Of a DNA stretch of 64,000 bases, positions 44,065 through 54,131 are shown one piece after another (the first letter of the stretch is position 1; each line of letters begins with the position of its first letter). The translations under genes were made by a program, and so were the position numbers. Under the pieces are notes generated by a model. That model had not been told where the DNA came from, made no database searches, and saw nothing but the letters and a program-made list of their open reading frames with translations. This stretch comes from Gorsachius magnificus (lineage: Eukaryota > Chordata > Aves > Pelecaniformes > Ardeidae): positions 56,092,602 to 56,156,601 of the forward strand of contig CM067085.1 of the NCBI GenBank assembly GCA_034008185.1. Direction: 5' to 3'.

Positions 44065-44347
44065 TATTTAATTCAGCAATGGGGAACAGGACAGAAGGAC
44101 AGAAAGAGAAAAATACAACAGGGGAGAAGACTGAGGAGCAGAGAGAGAAAGACAGGTTGAAAGAAAAGGTCAGAGAGGTAGTTATCAAGGGCAACAGGGA
44201 CGAGGAGCCCTGCAGAGAGATGGAGCAAGAAAACGCGGGGTCAGTGAGCAAGCCAGAGGGATAGAGAGAAAAGAGGAAGAAAGGAGGGGAAAAAAAAAGG
44301 GGGGGAAAGAAGAGAGAAAAGAAGGGGAGCAGAAAAAAAAAAAAAAA
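44065..44347. repeat. Polypurine (GA-rich) tract, left flank of unassigned CpG island
   Basis: The + strand is almost all purine over about 280 bp and ends in a run of A (44333-44347). It contains the phrase ggggaacaggacagaaggac, related to phrases in the right-hand purine tract. Strand asymmetry of this length can form H-DNA. There is no coding evidence. Confidence 0.6.
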
Positions 44348-45065
44348 GTCCCAGCAGCGTGGGAGAGAGAGGGGGCCGGGAAAGGGGCAGGGAGGGCCTG
44401 GGCCGCAGGAGAGGGCGACAGGGCCCCGGGGGCTCGGGCCTCACCGCAGGTGCCGCTCCCGGGAGCACCCAGGGCAGACGCTCCTTGCTCCTCCTCTCCC
44501 CCCTCCCCGTCGGTAACGGGGCCCCCGGCCCGGGCGCCGCGCCCCGCCCCCCCCCCGCGAGAGGCGGGCGCGCTCCCCTGCGGCCGGGGGCAGCCGCCCT
44601 CCGCTTCTTCCTCCTTTACCCTCCCGCGGCCGCCCCAGCAGCTCCCGCCCGCAGCCCGCACGCGCCGCGCCCGCCCCTCTTCGCCCCCGCGCCGCTGGGA
44701 GAGCGAGGCCGGGCAGGGCCTGGCGGGTGCGGCCGACGGCATCCCCGGGGGAGCGGGGGGGGCAGCTCCGCCCTCGCGCGGCCTCTGGGAGAGGGGAAGA
44801 AGCGGCAGCGACCGTTACCGCCGCTGCTCGCCCCGCAGGACCGCACTGCCCGTACCGCGGAGCGCCGCGCCCCCCTGCGGGACCCCGCTTCGGCGGCGGG
44901 GCGACCCCCAGCGGACGGGAGGGAGCCGCCCCGCGGGAACCCCGGGAAACCGCGACCGGCCACAGAGCCAACCTGGTGGGGGGGGGGGGGCAAGGGCTAC
45001 GCCCCGCGGAGGCGTCTAAGAGCAATGGAGCAACTGCCGGTCCCGGCGCCGCCCCCGCCCTCGTT
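44348..45065. promoter_or_regulatory. CpG island without an assigned gene
   Basis: About 700 bp of dense CpG and very high GC, with a 13-G run (44978-44990), flanked by polypurine tracts. It is 5.7 kb from the NAA20 start and just past the NAA20 3' end, so it is not the NAA20 promoter, which has its own island. It probably marks another transcription start. A plausible - strand first exon would end at the GCG/GTGAGG donor near 44448. The unrecognised exons at 41.7-42.9 kb are the only candidate partner I found. Orientation is not certain. Confidence 0.55.
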
Positions 45066-45099
45066 TTTTGGGATGGGCGGCATGACACCGAAATTCCTG

Positions 45100-45615
45100 G
45101 GATTGAAAAAGAACAGGGGCAGGGAGCCGGAGAGAGGGATACTGTGAGAAACGATGGGGTAGGGAGCAGGACAGAGCAAGAGAGAATAAAGAAGGAAGAG
45201 GCAGCACGAGAGAAATGGGGGGCGGATGGAGAAGAACAGATGGAAGGACAGAGGGCCAGGGAGCAGGACACTGGGACAGAATGAGAAAAAGGGATTGAGT
45301 AATAGAGAGAGATGCAGATTGGGACAAAGAGACGGAGAAGGTAAAAACAGTGATGGGCCAGAGGACCTGCTTCTGACAACCTGTCACTCGTGATGTCACT
45401 TCCATGGCCTCAAAACCATGGGACATGGCACAAGACAGAGGAATGGGGGAGTGAAAGAACAGGCACAGGGAAGTTTTTAAAAAGAAAAAAAACAGAAAAA
45501 ACAAGAGAGAATAAAATAGTGATGGGGAGCAGACAGACCAAGAGAGACAGGACACCAGAGAGTGAGAGGAAAAAAGGGATGGAAAGCTGTATATAAGGAT
45601 GGAAGAAAATCAGGA
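45100..45615. repeat. Polypurine tract with degenerate dispersed repeat, right flank of the CpG island
   Basis: This is about 500 bp of GA-rich + strand DNA. The phrase gggagcaggaca(g/c) recurs (about 45165 and 45258), with a related form at about 45522 (ggggagcagacagaccaaga) and another in the left tract. It looks like a decayed minisatellite. Open frames across it are low-complexity and not credible. Confidence 0.55.
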
Positions 45616-46032
45616 ACAAACCCCCCCAGTATTTATTACACAGAGCGGCTAAATAAAATGGAAATAACCTACCAGTTGCTCACCATAGTGGCTCAGCCTG
45701 TATCTTGCCTAAGTTAGCACCCGTTTCTTGGCAGGGTACACAGGACTGTAAAACCCATGATAAAACACGGAGGGAGAAACATGCTTACAGGAGTAAGCTA
45801 AATGGATTATGTGCACAAGATTTTATATTATTTAAGTCTTAACCCTAGCTTGTACGGCCAATTAATACCCTGATCTCTGAATTTCATTTCTGCAAATCCC
45901 ACATTTATCCATGCTTCTCCATTTAAAAAAAAAAAACAACAAACCACCTTGCATGATCTCAGTGTTAGATACAGGGTCATTTGAAGATGCTGTGAACATA
46001 AGGACAGACTTCTCTTTTGCAGGTTCTTTGGA

Positions 46033-46136
46033 AATCATAGAATCACCTCGGTTGGAAAAGACCTTTAAGATCATCAAGTCCAACCGTTAACCTAGCACTG
46101 CCATCCCACCACTAAACCATGTCCCTAAATCCTACA
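46033..46136 (-). mobile_element. Short CR1 3'-end fragment
   Basis: It begins aatcatagaatcacctcggt and continues ttggaaaagacctttaagat, then catcaagtccaaccg and accactaaaccatgtcccta, the hallmark of a CR1 subfamily 3' tail in reverse orientation. It is only ~100 bp and heavily truncated. It lies beyond the probable NAA20 poly(A) site. Confidence 0.8.
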
Positions 46137-46524
46137 TTGACATTGAAACTGAGCCAGAAGAGTATGCAAACCCAAGAAATCTTTACCGCAGACTACTTCA
46201 GCCGATGCAGCATGTTCTGGGTACCCAGAACACAGAATTTTCCCTGAATCTGGTCCACGGTGGAGAGGAAGCCTTGACTGCTTTGGCTGTCTGGCTTTTT
46301 CAAATCAACAGCGAAGCTAAGTTCAGTCCTCTGCCTGTGCATTGAAGAGGGGAAAGACATCTCTACATTACGTATAACAGGTTTATCTTCTATGCAAGTA
46401 TCAATATATTGCCTTCCCCTGTTGTGTTTCTTGGGTATTGTACAGTATTTTCACAGGTCATGAATAGTTTTTACTGTTACTGACTTCAGTTACTTTTGGT
46501 TTGAAAGAAAACAGAAAAAACACC

Positions 46525-46774
46525 ATACATGAGGTAATGCCATTTTAATAGTCTCTGAACTTCCAATCTCTGAAAGGAAAAATAATCGTGTAAGTCTAGG
46601 AGTATGCAGCCAGTACCAACAGAAGCAACATTAATAAGCTTCTCAATATTGCTTTTTTGTGTTTCATGGCAAAAAACATTGAGCCTAAGATTTCTCATCC
46701 CTAAGTTCTTGTGGGCTGGGGGGGAGAAGGAACCCAACACTCTAAGCAAGTCGCCTGAGAATCACAGCTTACAG
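46525..46774 (-). other. NAA20: NAA20 3' untranslated region (probable)
   Basis: The sequence runs downstream of the NAA20 stop (46777..46775). The nearest plausible poly(A) signal on the - strand is ATTAAA (46549..46544), so a short 3'UTR ending near 46525 is inferred. A longer form cannot be excluded. Confidence 0.4.
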
Positions 46775-49700
46775 TTACTCAATGTCTTCTGGTCTCACAG
46801 GATGAGGCAGAGGTATAATTGATTTCTTCTCCGTATCTCTGGAAAGAGCTTTTCTCATATCTGTGGCAAAAGAACAAAAACGCTATTATAATAAAACCGT
46901 CACTGCACAAAGCCATACTAATTGAATTCTGTATTACAATAAGATCATTTTTAATCAAGAAGATTTCATAGAATCATAGAATATCTTGAGTTGGAATGGA
47001 CCCATAAAGATCACGGAGTCCAACTCCCTGCTCCCTCCCAGGACTAACTAAAACTAAACCGCATCATCCAGGCACTCCTTGAACTCCAACAGGCTTGGTG
47101 CTGTGACCACTTCCCTGGGGAGCCTGTTCCAGGGACTGACCACCCTCTCAGTGAAGAACCTTGTCCTCATGTTCAATCTGAGCTTCCCCTGACGCAGCTT
47201 CGTTCCGTTTCCTCCAGAGAGAAGAGATCAGCATCTCCCCTTCCACTGGCCACCTTGAGGAAGCTATAGGCTGTGATGAGGTCACCCCTCACTGATGAGG
47301 TCACCCCTCAGCCTTCTCTGCTCCAGGCTGAGCAAACCAAGTGACTTCAGCCACTCCTCCTAAGTCTTGCCCTCAAGACTTTTTACCATCTTGGTCACCC
47401 TCCTCTGGACACACTCTAATAGTCTGATGCCCTTAATGCTGTTCAGCAGCAATCTTACCAACTGGACTGTAACACTGCATGAAACTCAAGCAAATGGAAA
47501 GGAAATGGCAGGCTAAAAGGACAAATACATGATTTAAGGCATCTGCACAATGGTAGATGTCAGTCTGCAGCTCCTGTATGTCACAGGATACCTGCATATC
47601 GAACGAAAGTGCAAAGCAGAAAAGATCTACAGCATAGCCATGTAATCCTTTGGGGAGGATTCTTAAAGGAAAGAAGGTCTAAAAAGAGGAAGCAGCTGGA
47701 ACTTAAGTTTTGTTAACAGAATTAACATCAACACACTTGAATTTCCATGTTCCTTCCCTTTTAAACTGAAAATGCCACCCAATTCTCTGCTGCTGTTGAC
47801 CATTGACACTTGCAAATTTGTAGTCAGACATCTGAGAAAAACAAAGTGTCAAGTCCCTGTTACGGGAAGAAATGAGGAAAACACTGCAATTCCTTCCCCG
47901 AGTAACATTAGCAGAAAACCCAACCACTGGGTATGAGCATTCCTTGGAAAGAAAAATTAGGTAAGAAACTGCATTTTTATTTTCATCTTACCTACACGGT
48001 AAGTGTCTTCATACTTACTAATTTATTCTTTATTTTGCTACAGATGCTACAAAACGTGTAAACTGCAAGATTAGGTTTTGTAACTGATGTAATCTTCAGT
48101 AGGAAAAGCTATCTAAAGGAGTACACAAAATCCCATTCATCACCAGCTATCTGAACTTGTTTCACGTGAAAAAAAAATAAATCATACAAACCAACCCAGG
48201 AATCCTCAACATGAGGATCTTTCCATGCAACGTGTGGCAGAACAAGTACTTACCATAAGCATCTTCATCTGGCTCTCCGTTGCTAGCAGAGTAGTACTCT
48301 AATACTGTCCGGTACACGCTGTAGCCCAGTTGCTTATACATATTTACCGCAACCTGATTTGATACTCTCACAAAGAGGTCGACGAAAAACCCACCCTTTC
48401 TTTGAAAAAATAAAAACCAAAAAAACCCACAGTAAGCAACAGCAAGTGAATGTATTTGTAAATAATAACCCATAACTTGTAATCAGGCCAAGAGCAGGTC
48501 TGATAATGTGGTACACTAATCAAACATCTTTCACACTGTAACAACAGATGCACTCCTTTACCAAGGGGCAAATCCAGTACAGGCATAAATTTAATTTTGT
48601 TTTTGTCACATGACGATTCTTTTACACCAGTCCGTGGGTTCAGAATTATTGAACGGGACAAGCTGAACACCCACGCAAGCCTCATACCCATAAGAAATGA
48701 TTTAAAAAAAAATAATCCACATTTCAGATTGCATTGGCTTAGGGACTGCCTCCTTCAAAGCACATGGTAGGGAGGAGTAGTGGAATCGGTCACAAAATTG
48801 AGTCGCCTAACAGGAGACAGCCCTTCTCCTCATAAGGCAAATTTTTCAAAACACCATACTATTTTCCGATTTTACCAACTATAATGGGGTTGCCCTACCA
48901 GCATGAGTTGAGGACATTTCCCCAAGGGTTCATTTGACACTAAGTTTTCAGCAGGTATAAGCAACCAAGCACCAAGAAAGTAAGCTAAGATACTGTCTGC
49001 TGTACAAAGTTTGTTCAAGATTGTGCCTCCAGGAATCGCGCAAAGCCCATGATGACAATGTTGGAGGCCCTATGGGAAACAGCGTTGACCTTTCATGAAG
49101 CTCTTTTCCTGTCAAGAAAAGGACCTTTTATAGAGTATCTCTGCTAGAATTCAGGCTACTTCCTACTCACTCTGGCAAGTTAGCTTTCATAGAAAGCCTG
49201 AGATCTTAAACCACCAAGTAACGCTTTTAACTCTTGCTCTCTAACTACGGGGAATTCCAGCGCATCTGAACACCATTAAAATCAAATTCTGGGTCTGTTT
49301 CATGCAAATCGAATACCCAACCCATGGACAGGTGTCTGTAGAAAGATTACTTCAAAAGTAAATTTAAAGGTAAGTATAGTACTCACTTTTCTGAAATTTC
49401 TTCCAGTAGTTCCATCAACTTAGCAGCCAAACCCAGCCGCCGAAATTCTGGTGCAACAGAGAGAGCAGTAACGTGTCCATGCCATTCTTCCCTAGCCACA
49501 GAGCCTTCCGCTTTACCCATTACTGTGAACATACAGAGCATCAGAGCAGCAGCACCTCTGGAATAATGCACCGCCCACAGCTATATGTCTTCACAAAAGG
49601 ACCAAGCAGCATATAAACAAACATTGCACTGGCTGCGGTAAAGGCTCAAACAGGGATGTCTGTGGCATCACTCAGTGATTCAGCCACCAATGAAAATGTC

Positions 49701-51029
49701 ATTTTGCTCAAGTATTACAGCAGTACTAGTGTAAAAAAAAAAAAAATTTTTTTTGCAAATTCATTGTTTGAGGCATGACTTCCAAATGCAAATTTTAAGC
49801 AATTCTCATGAGTCTTTAACTGAGTGGAATTCAGGACCTGACTAAAATAATAGAGGAATGGAGGGCTAGAAGCCCAAAACTAACTCACCATCCTGGCAAG
49901 TATTGGACACTTCTGGTGACTATGGGGGAATAGAGCTTGGGACACTTTGCCAGTCTGGCAACAGAAAGCTGTAAACACGGTATGTTTAAGACAAAAAAAA
50001 AGGAGGGGATGTTTTGAGGGGCTGCTTTGTAGTTTTTCTCCTTTCTACACAGAACCAAGCCAGAGTTAGTTCACTAATGAATACTCACACTTCCACATGG
50101 TACTCATGAACATCAGTCACTGCTAATTACCAACTGACATGGTGGGTACAGAGAAACCTTCTGTACAGCAAATGCTTTAAACTTTACTATGTTAAATACT
50201 TCATTTCCCAGGTCCCTGCAAAGACCCTTATTCTGCCCTGCCCCTCAAAAGAGGGAAAAAACCTGGAAGGAATAAACAAACCCACAGTTCTATTTGGAAT
50301 GCTTTCTGAAAAACACGAATACTCCACAGCAAACAAGCATCTGACAGCCAGACCCAGAGGCTTCCCTTTCAGGACAATGCAAAACCCAAACCCAGCATTT
50401 TTACTTAGGGATGACCGACAGCGTGCAAGACCAGAGCTGAGTGCCAGGATTACAGAAACGCTTGTGCGCGTACATTCACCCGTATAAATCCCGGGCGGAC
50501 GTTACCACAGCCAAGAGGCCTTGCCACGCTAGGAACATCAAATCGAAAACAGCCGGTACCAGTCCTGTGTAATACCCTTAGACACTTATGAAGTAGGAAG
50601 ACGATGCCTAACGTTTCTCTTCCCCGCTGGGTATTTGGAAAACGCGAAGAGCAAGGGAAGCCCCGGCGTTACGCTCCCCCCCGCACGCCGGGACGGTAAC
50701 GCCGGAGCAGCCGGCGCCGCGGAGCCGCCCCCCACTCACTGTAACCCATCAGCTCCCCGCCGGGCGCCTCGGCGACGATGAAATACTCGGGCCAGTGGGC
50801 CAGGTACTGCAGGTAGAAGGGTATCCCGTACTGGGGTGCTCGGTTAAGGAGCAAGCTGTCGCCGCCACGGCTGCCGCCGCCCGCCCCAGGCCCCACGCCT
50901 CCTCCCCGACGGCAGCGGGAAGGACCCCCGCCGCGGGGGGGGGGGGGGGGTGGTGTGAAAGGCGGCCGGCGCTCACATGTTGTTGAAGCGGAAGAGGTCG
51001 TCACAGGTGAAGGCACGGAGCGTCGTCAT
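46775..51029 (-). CDS. NAA20: NAA20, catalytic subunit of the NatB N-terminal acetyltransferase; one 25-nt internal exon not present
   Basis: The enzyme acetylates protein N termini that start Met-Asp, Met-Glu, Met-Asn or Met-Gln, working with NAA25 at the ribosome. Exons on the - strand are 50977..51029 ([17 protein letters not shown]), 50740..50830 ([20 protein letters not shown]), 49387..49522, 48254..48399 and 46775..46860 (ends [12 protein letters not shown]). The GNAT fold is clear: the acetyl-CoA loop is RRLGLAAKL in [20 protein letters not shown], followed by [18 protein letters not shown]. Phases agree everywhere except between the first two exons, where 2 nt are carried over but the next exon starts in phase 0. 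The exons total 512 nt. A 25-nt piece would restore frame and give 537 nt, the usual 178 residues. The interval between them is only 146 bp and contains 16 G in a row. Otherwise the gene looks functional, with introns and no stops, so it is not a retrocopy. Confidence 0.93.
46966..47440 (-). mobile_element. CR1 LINE 3' fragment in the NAA20 intron nearest the 3' end
   Basis: The + strand starts tcatagaatcatagaatatc and proceeds through the CR1 reverse-complement wording (gttccagggactgaccacc, aagaaccttgtcctcatgtt, ctctgctccaggctgagcaa). It contains an exact-period duplication of 19 bp (47274-47292 and 47293-47311). It is in the same orientation as NAA20. The reading frame is degraded. Confidence 0.88.
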
Positions 51030-51325
51030 GATGGTGGTGGTGATGATGGAGCTGCTGCCGCCCTGCAGGCGCTCCCGCCGCCCAAGGGCCCGCGCGGAGC
51101 GGAGCGCCCCGGCCCCGCCCCCGCCGGCCGGGCGGGCAGAGGCGGCGGCGCTGGGGGCTGAGCCCGCCCGCCCGCGGGGAGCGGTAGGGCCGGGCCGGCA
51201 GTGCCGGGAGGCGCTCGGAGCCCGGCCCCGGGGCGAGCGAGAGCTTGTGCGGCGGCCAGGGGCAGCCCCGTGGCTACGCCCGGGCAGGACAGGCCCACCC
51301 CCGGCACACGCGCAGACCCACGCTG
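50640..51325 (-). promoter_or_regulatory. NAA20: CpG island spanning the NAA20 start, inferred promoter
   Basis: GC-rich, CpG-dense DNA covers the first two NAA20 coding exons and about 300 bp upstream of the ATG (51029..51027). The start codon context on the - strand is catcATGa. A 16-G run (50935-50950) lies inside. Transcription to the right (+ strand) from the same island is possible, since an open frame runs from 51201 to 51812. Confidence 0.75.
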
Positions 51326-51329
51326 CGCA

Positions 51330-52500
51330 CGACGTGACCGAAGGATGCAAGCACATCACACGCAAAACAAACAGCTCCCGAGCAGGGAAGATGCCGCCGG
51401 ACAAGAAGTCCTGCGGTGCCACAAAAGCGTGGCACTGGTGCTCTGCGGCGGGCCCGGGGAACGCCATCAAGCGCCATGGCCTCTGACAGAAAGTTACCGT
51501 CAAAACTGGGATGATGGATGCCCAAAAAGCCAGGCACTAAGTCCTACGACTGTGTGGATGCAGGGGAAAAAACCCCAGAAGAGGACCCCATGGAAAGCGA
51601 ATGCTCAAGACAAGAGAAGAGCTGCTGATGCAGCCTGCATCACCGCTGCAAAGGTGACCATCCAAAAACAACTGGGATGCAAAACACAAGACAGATCCAC
51701 ACTTCTGGCTTCAACTGCCAGACGAGAGGTGCACAACGGGCACTGTGACAGCAAGGCGATGCAGTCAAGACCCTACGGATGCCTACTAAGGAAGGGGAGC
51801 ATCAAGGCCTAAGAAAAGTATGGTATAGGACACAGAACACGAGCTACACAAATGACACCACAACACCTGCCCCTTGCACCACCCTCACCCCCCCCTCTCT
51901 TCTGCACCAAAACATGACATCACTCTTCACTGCACTGACTTGAAACACCTTGCCTGTCCCACACCGCAATCTCTCTCCACCCCACCCACCCATATCATAT
52001 GCCCTTCAGCTTCGCTTTCAGAGGGCTGGGGGTCAGAATCCATCCTTGAGAAAGACCACATTGTGTAACCAGAATGATGCTGCAATCAGCAGGTGCCTCT
52101 TCATCATTGGCAAAAGGAGAGTGTTGGGGGTCACTGTGATGCCAGAAAACACTGACCTCTTCCACAAAACCATTATCCTCAAAAGCACCACAGACTCCAC
52201 TCACCTGTTCCACACCCAGAACCAGATGTTGCAGCCAGCATCTCCTGTGGCACCTGTAAAACCAAAGAGGTAACGTGACCACCATGCTCATAAGCATTCA
52301 CCTACTCCATGGGGCCTGCTGTACCACTCCTCTCACCTCCACCAGGTTACCTCAAATGCTCAGCCATTTCATAAGAAAGTCCACTGCTGCACCTGCAAAA
52401 GCAGAAGGAAACAATTCACTGAGTTGCCTCACGCTACTTTGCAACTGAACTCCAACCTGGCTGACAGGTACCTCACCTTCTGACTGCTCTGGTGCATGGC
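51330..52500. other. Unassigned region between the NAA20 promoter and a CR1 element
   Basis: Composition is intermediate (roughly half GC) and unlike the AT-rich introns. There are two notable + strand frames: 51201-51812 (203 codons, running out of the CpG island) and 51950-52273 (107 codons, ending before agGTAACG). Neither resembles a protein I know, and opposite-strand frames overlap them. It could be a divergent non-coding transcript, an old repeat or unannotated coding DNA. I make no functional claim. Confidence 0.35.
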
Positions 52501-52504
52501 TTCA

Positions 52505-52912
52505 CCCCGCTGGGGTCTTACGAGGAGTGGCTGAGGGAACTGGGGTTGTTTAGCCTGAAGAAGAGGAGACTGAGGGGAGTCCTTATCACCTCTACAGCTC
52601 CTTGAGAGGAGGTTGTAGCAAGGTGGGTGTTGGTCTCTTCTCCCAAGTAACAAGCGATAGGACAAGAAGAAATGGCCTCAAGTTGCGCCAGGGGAGGTTT
52701 AGATTGGATATTAGGAAAAAATTCTTCACAAAAAGGGTTATCAGACACTGGAACAGGCTACCCAGGCAAGTGGTCAAGTCCCCATCCCTGGAGAGATTTA
52801 AAAGACGGGTAGACGAGGTGCTTAGGGACATGGTTTGTTAGTGGGCAGGTATGGTTGGACTCGATGATCTTAAAGGTCTTTTCCAACCAAACGATTCTGT
52901 GATTCTTTGATT
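52505..52912 (+). mobile_element. CR1 LINE 3' end, 5'-truncated
   Basis: Sequence from tggggtcttacgaggagtgg to gattctgtgattctttgatt is a CR1 3' terminus in + orientation, ending in the family's short tail repeat. A 79-codon frame (52602-52841) is a remnant of the ORF2 C terminus, with [19 protein letters not shown] and [19 protein letters not shown]. It is relatively well preserved compared with the other CR1 pieces here. Confidence 0.92.
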
Positions 52913-53341
52913 CATATCGGTTCTGATGGGGTCAAACTCCCACAGACTCCCAGGCATGAACCCCCAGAACCGTTCTTTCTGGTGCTGCAGTAGCTGACAC
53001 CAACAGGGAGATGTGCACCCTGCTCAGTCAATGTCCGAAATATGTATCCCTTGCCATCTGGTATTACTGGTGGATATGAGTGATACAACTGGCAACATTT
53101 AAGGCCTGAAGAGAGGGGAACTGTGGTTAATAGCTTAAGTCAATAAAAAAAACTTCTTAGGTAAAAAACCACAGTGTGCCTACTACAAATGTTATTCTGT
53201 TGCGCTGCTATGTTTACAAAGGCAGATACATAAAAAGGAAATATATATTACAACTAGATATAAAAATATATTTGTTGTTATAAATTAGATATTACACTGT
53301 TGTGTATTACCCATTTTATAGATATATGTATAATAAATTGT

Positions 53342-53356
53342 ACACACACACACACA
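53342..53356. repeat. Short (AC)n microsatellite
   Basis: A short pure AC run of about seven to eight units, followed by AT-rich DNA. An A-run lies at 53468-53486. Confidence 0.7.
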
Positions 53357-53489
53357 TTTAAAAGAAATGTATAAGAACTCTTGGCCAAAGTTTGTTAGAA
53401 GGAAGTGAGGAAAGATAAATGCCTTCAAGCTGGAATATGTGGCTGCAGTCACTAATGAAGTTGTACTAAAAAAAAAAAAAAAAAAACAA

Positions 53490-54131
53490 AACAAAGAAGA
53501 ATATTCAACTTTTTATTGGTTTCCTGTTAGCTCAACTTTCTAAACAAAAACTGATCAACAGTGTCAATACCACAGTAATTTGCTGTTACAGTGTCACAAA
53601 AAAGTTCTGGCTGCCCAGCTCTGGAGAGGAAGCAGTCTTGACTGCCTACCTTATGTTGGATTAAGCGTAACGATTGAGAGAGGTAGAACCCTCTTTGAGT
53701 AGGGAACAACAGGATTTATGGATGCATGTTCAACAGTGCAAGTAGAGCTTCCCTGTGCAAGACAAGCAGACCATCTGTTTCAAAGACTGCTTTTTGTTAG
53801 GCAAGATCTTTAGTATTAGATGTAAGGGCTATAATACCAGATCTATCATGTAGGAAATACTTAATATTATACAACTTTTTTATCTCTAAAATAATGAAAG
53901 GGGTATAGTTCATTATCAAAAAGAACTGTGTTCCTCACACAAAGTAAATGCTTTTAGTTCAGGTACATTTTGGGAAAAAAAAACATGAAGGAAATGTCTT
54001 TCAGTAGTGAGTAAATTTAGACTAAGAATTAAGAATTTAAAAACATGTAAAAAGCAGTGGTTTCTAATACTATGGAAAAAATAGAATAATCTCGCAGTCA
54101 TAAACATTAGAGCAACAGCCTATGCTACACA
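53490..54131 (-). other. MSH4: MSH4 3' untranslated region with poly(A) signal
   Basis: The stretch is AT-rich sequence after the MSH4 stop (54134..54132). A canonical AATAAA on the - strand lies at 53517..53512, so the transcript probably ends near 53490. No other feature was recognised in it. Confidence 0.55.

Noticed and set aside
44185..45555. Open frames of 120-312 codons around the second CpG island
   Set aside because: They cross GC-rich and polypurine sequence in several frames at once, with low-complexity Arg/Gly/Pro or Glu/Lys/Arg content. This is composition, not coding signal.
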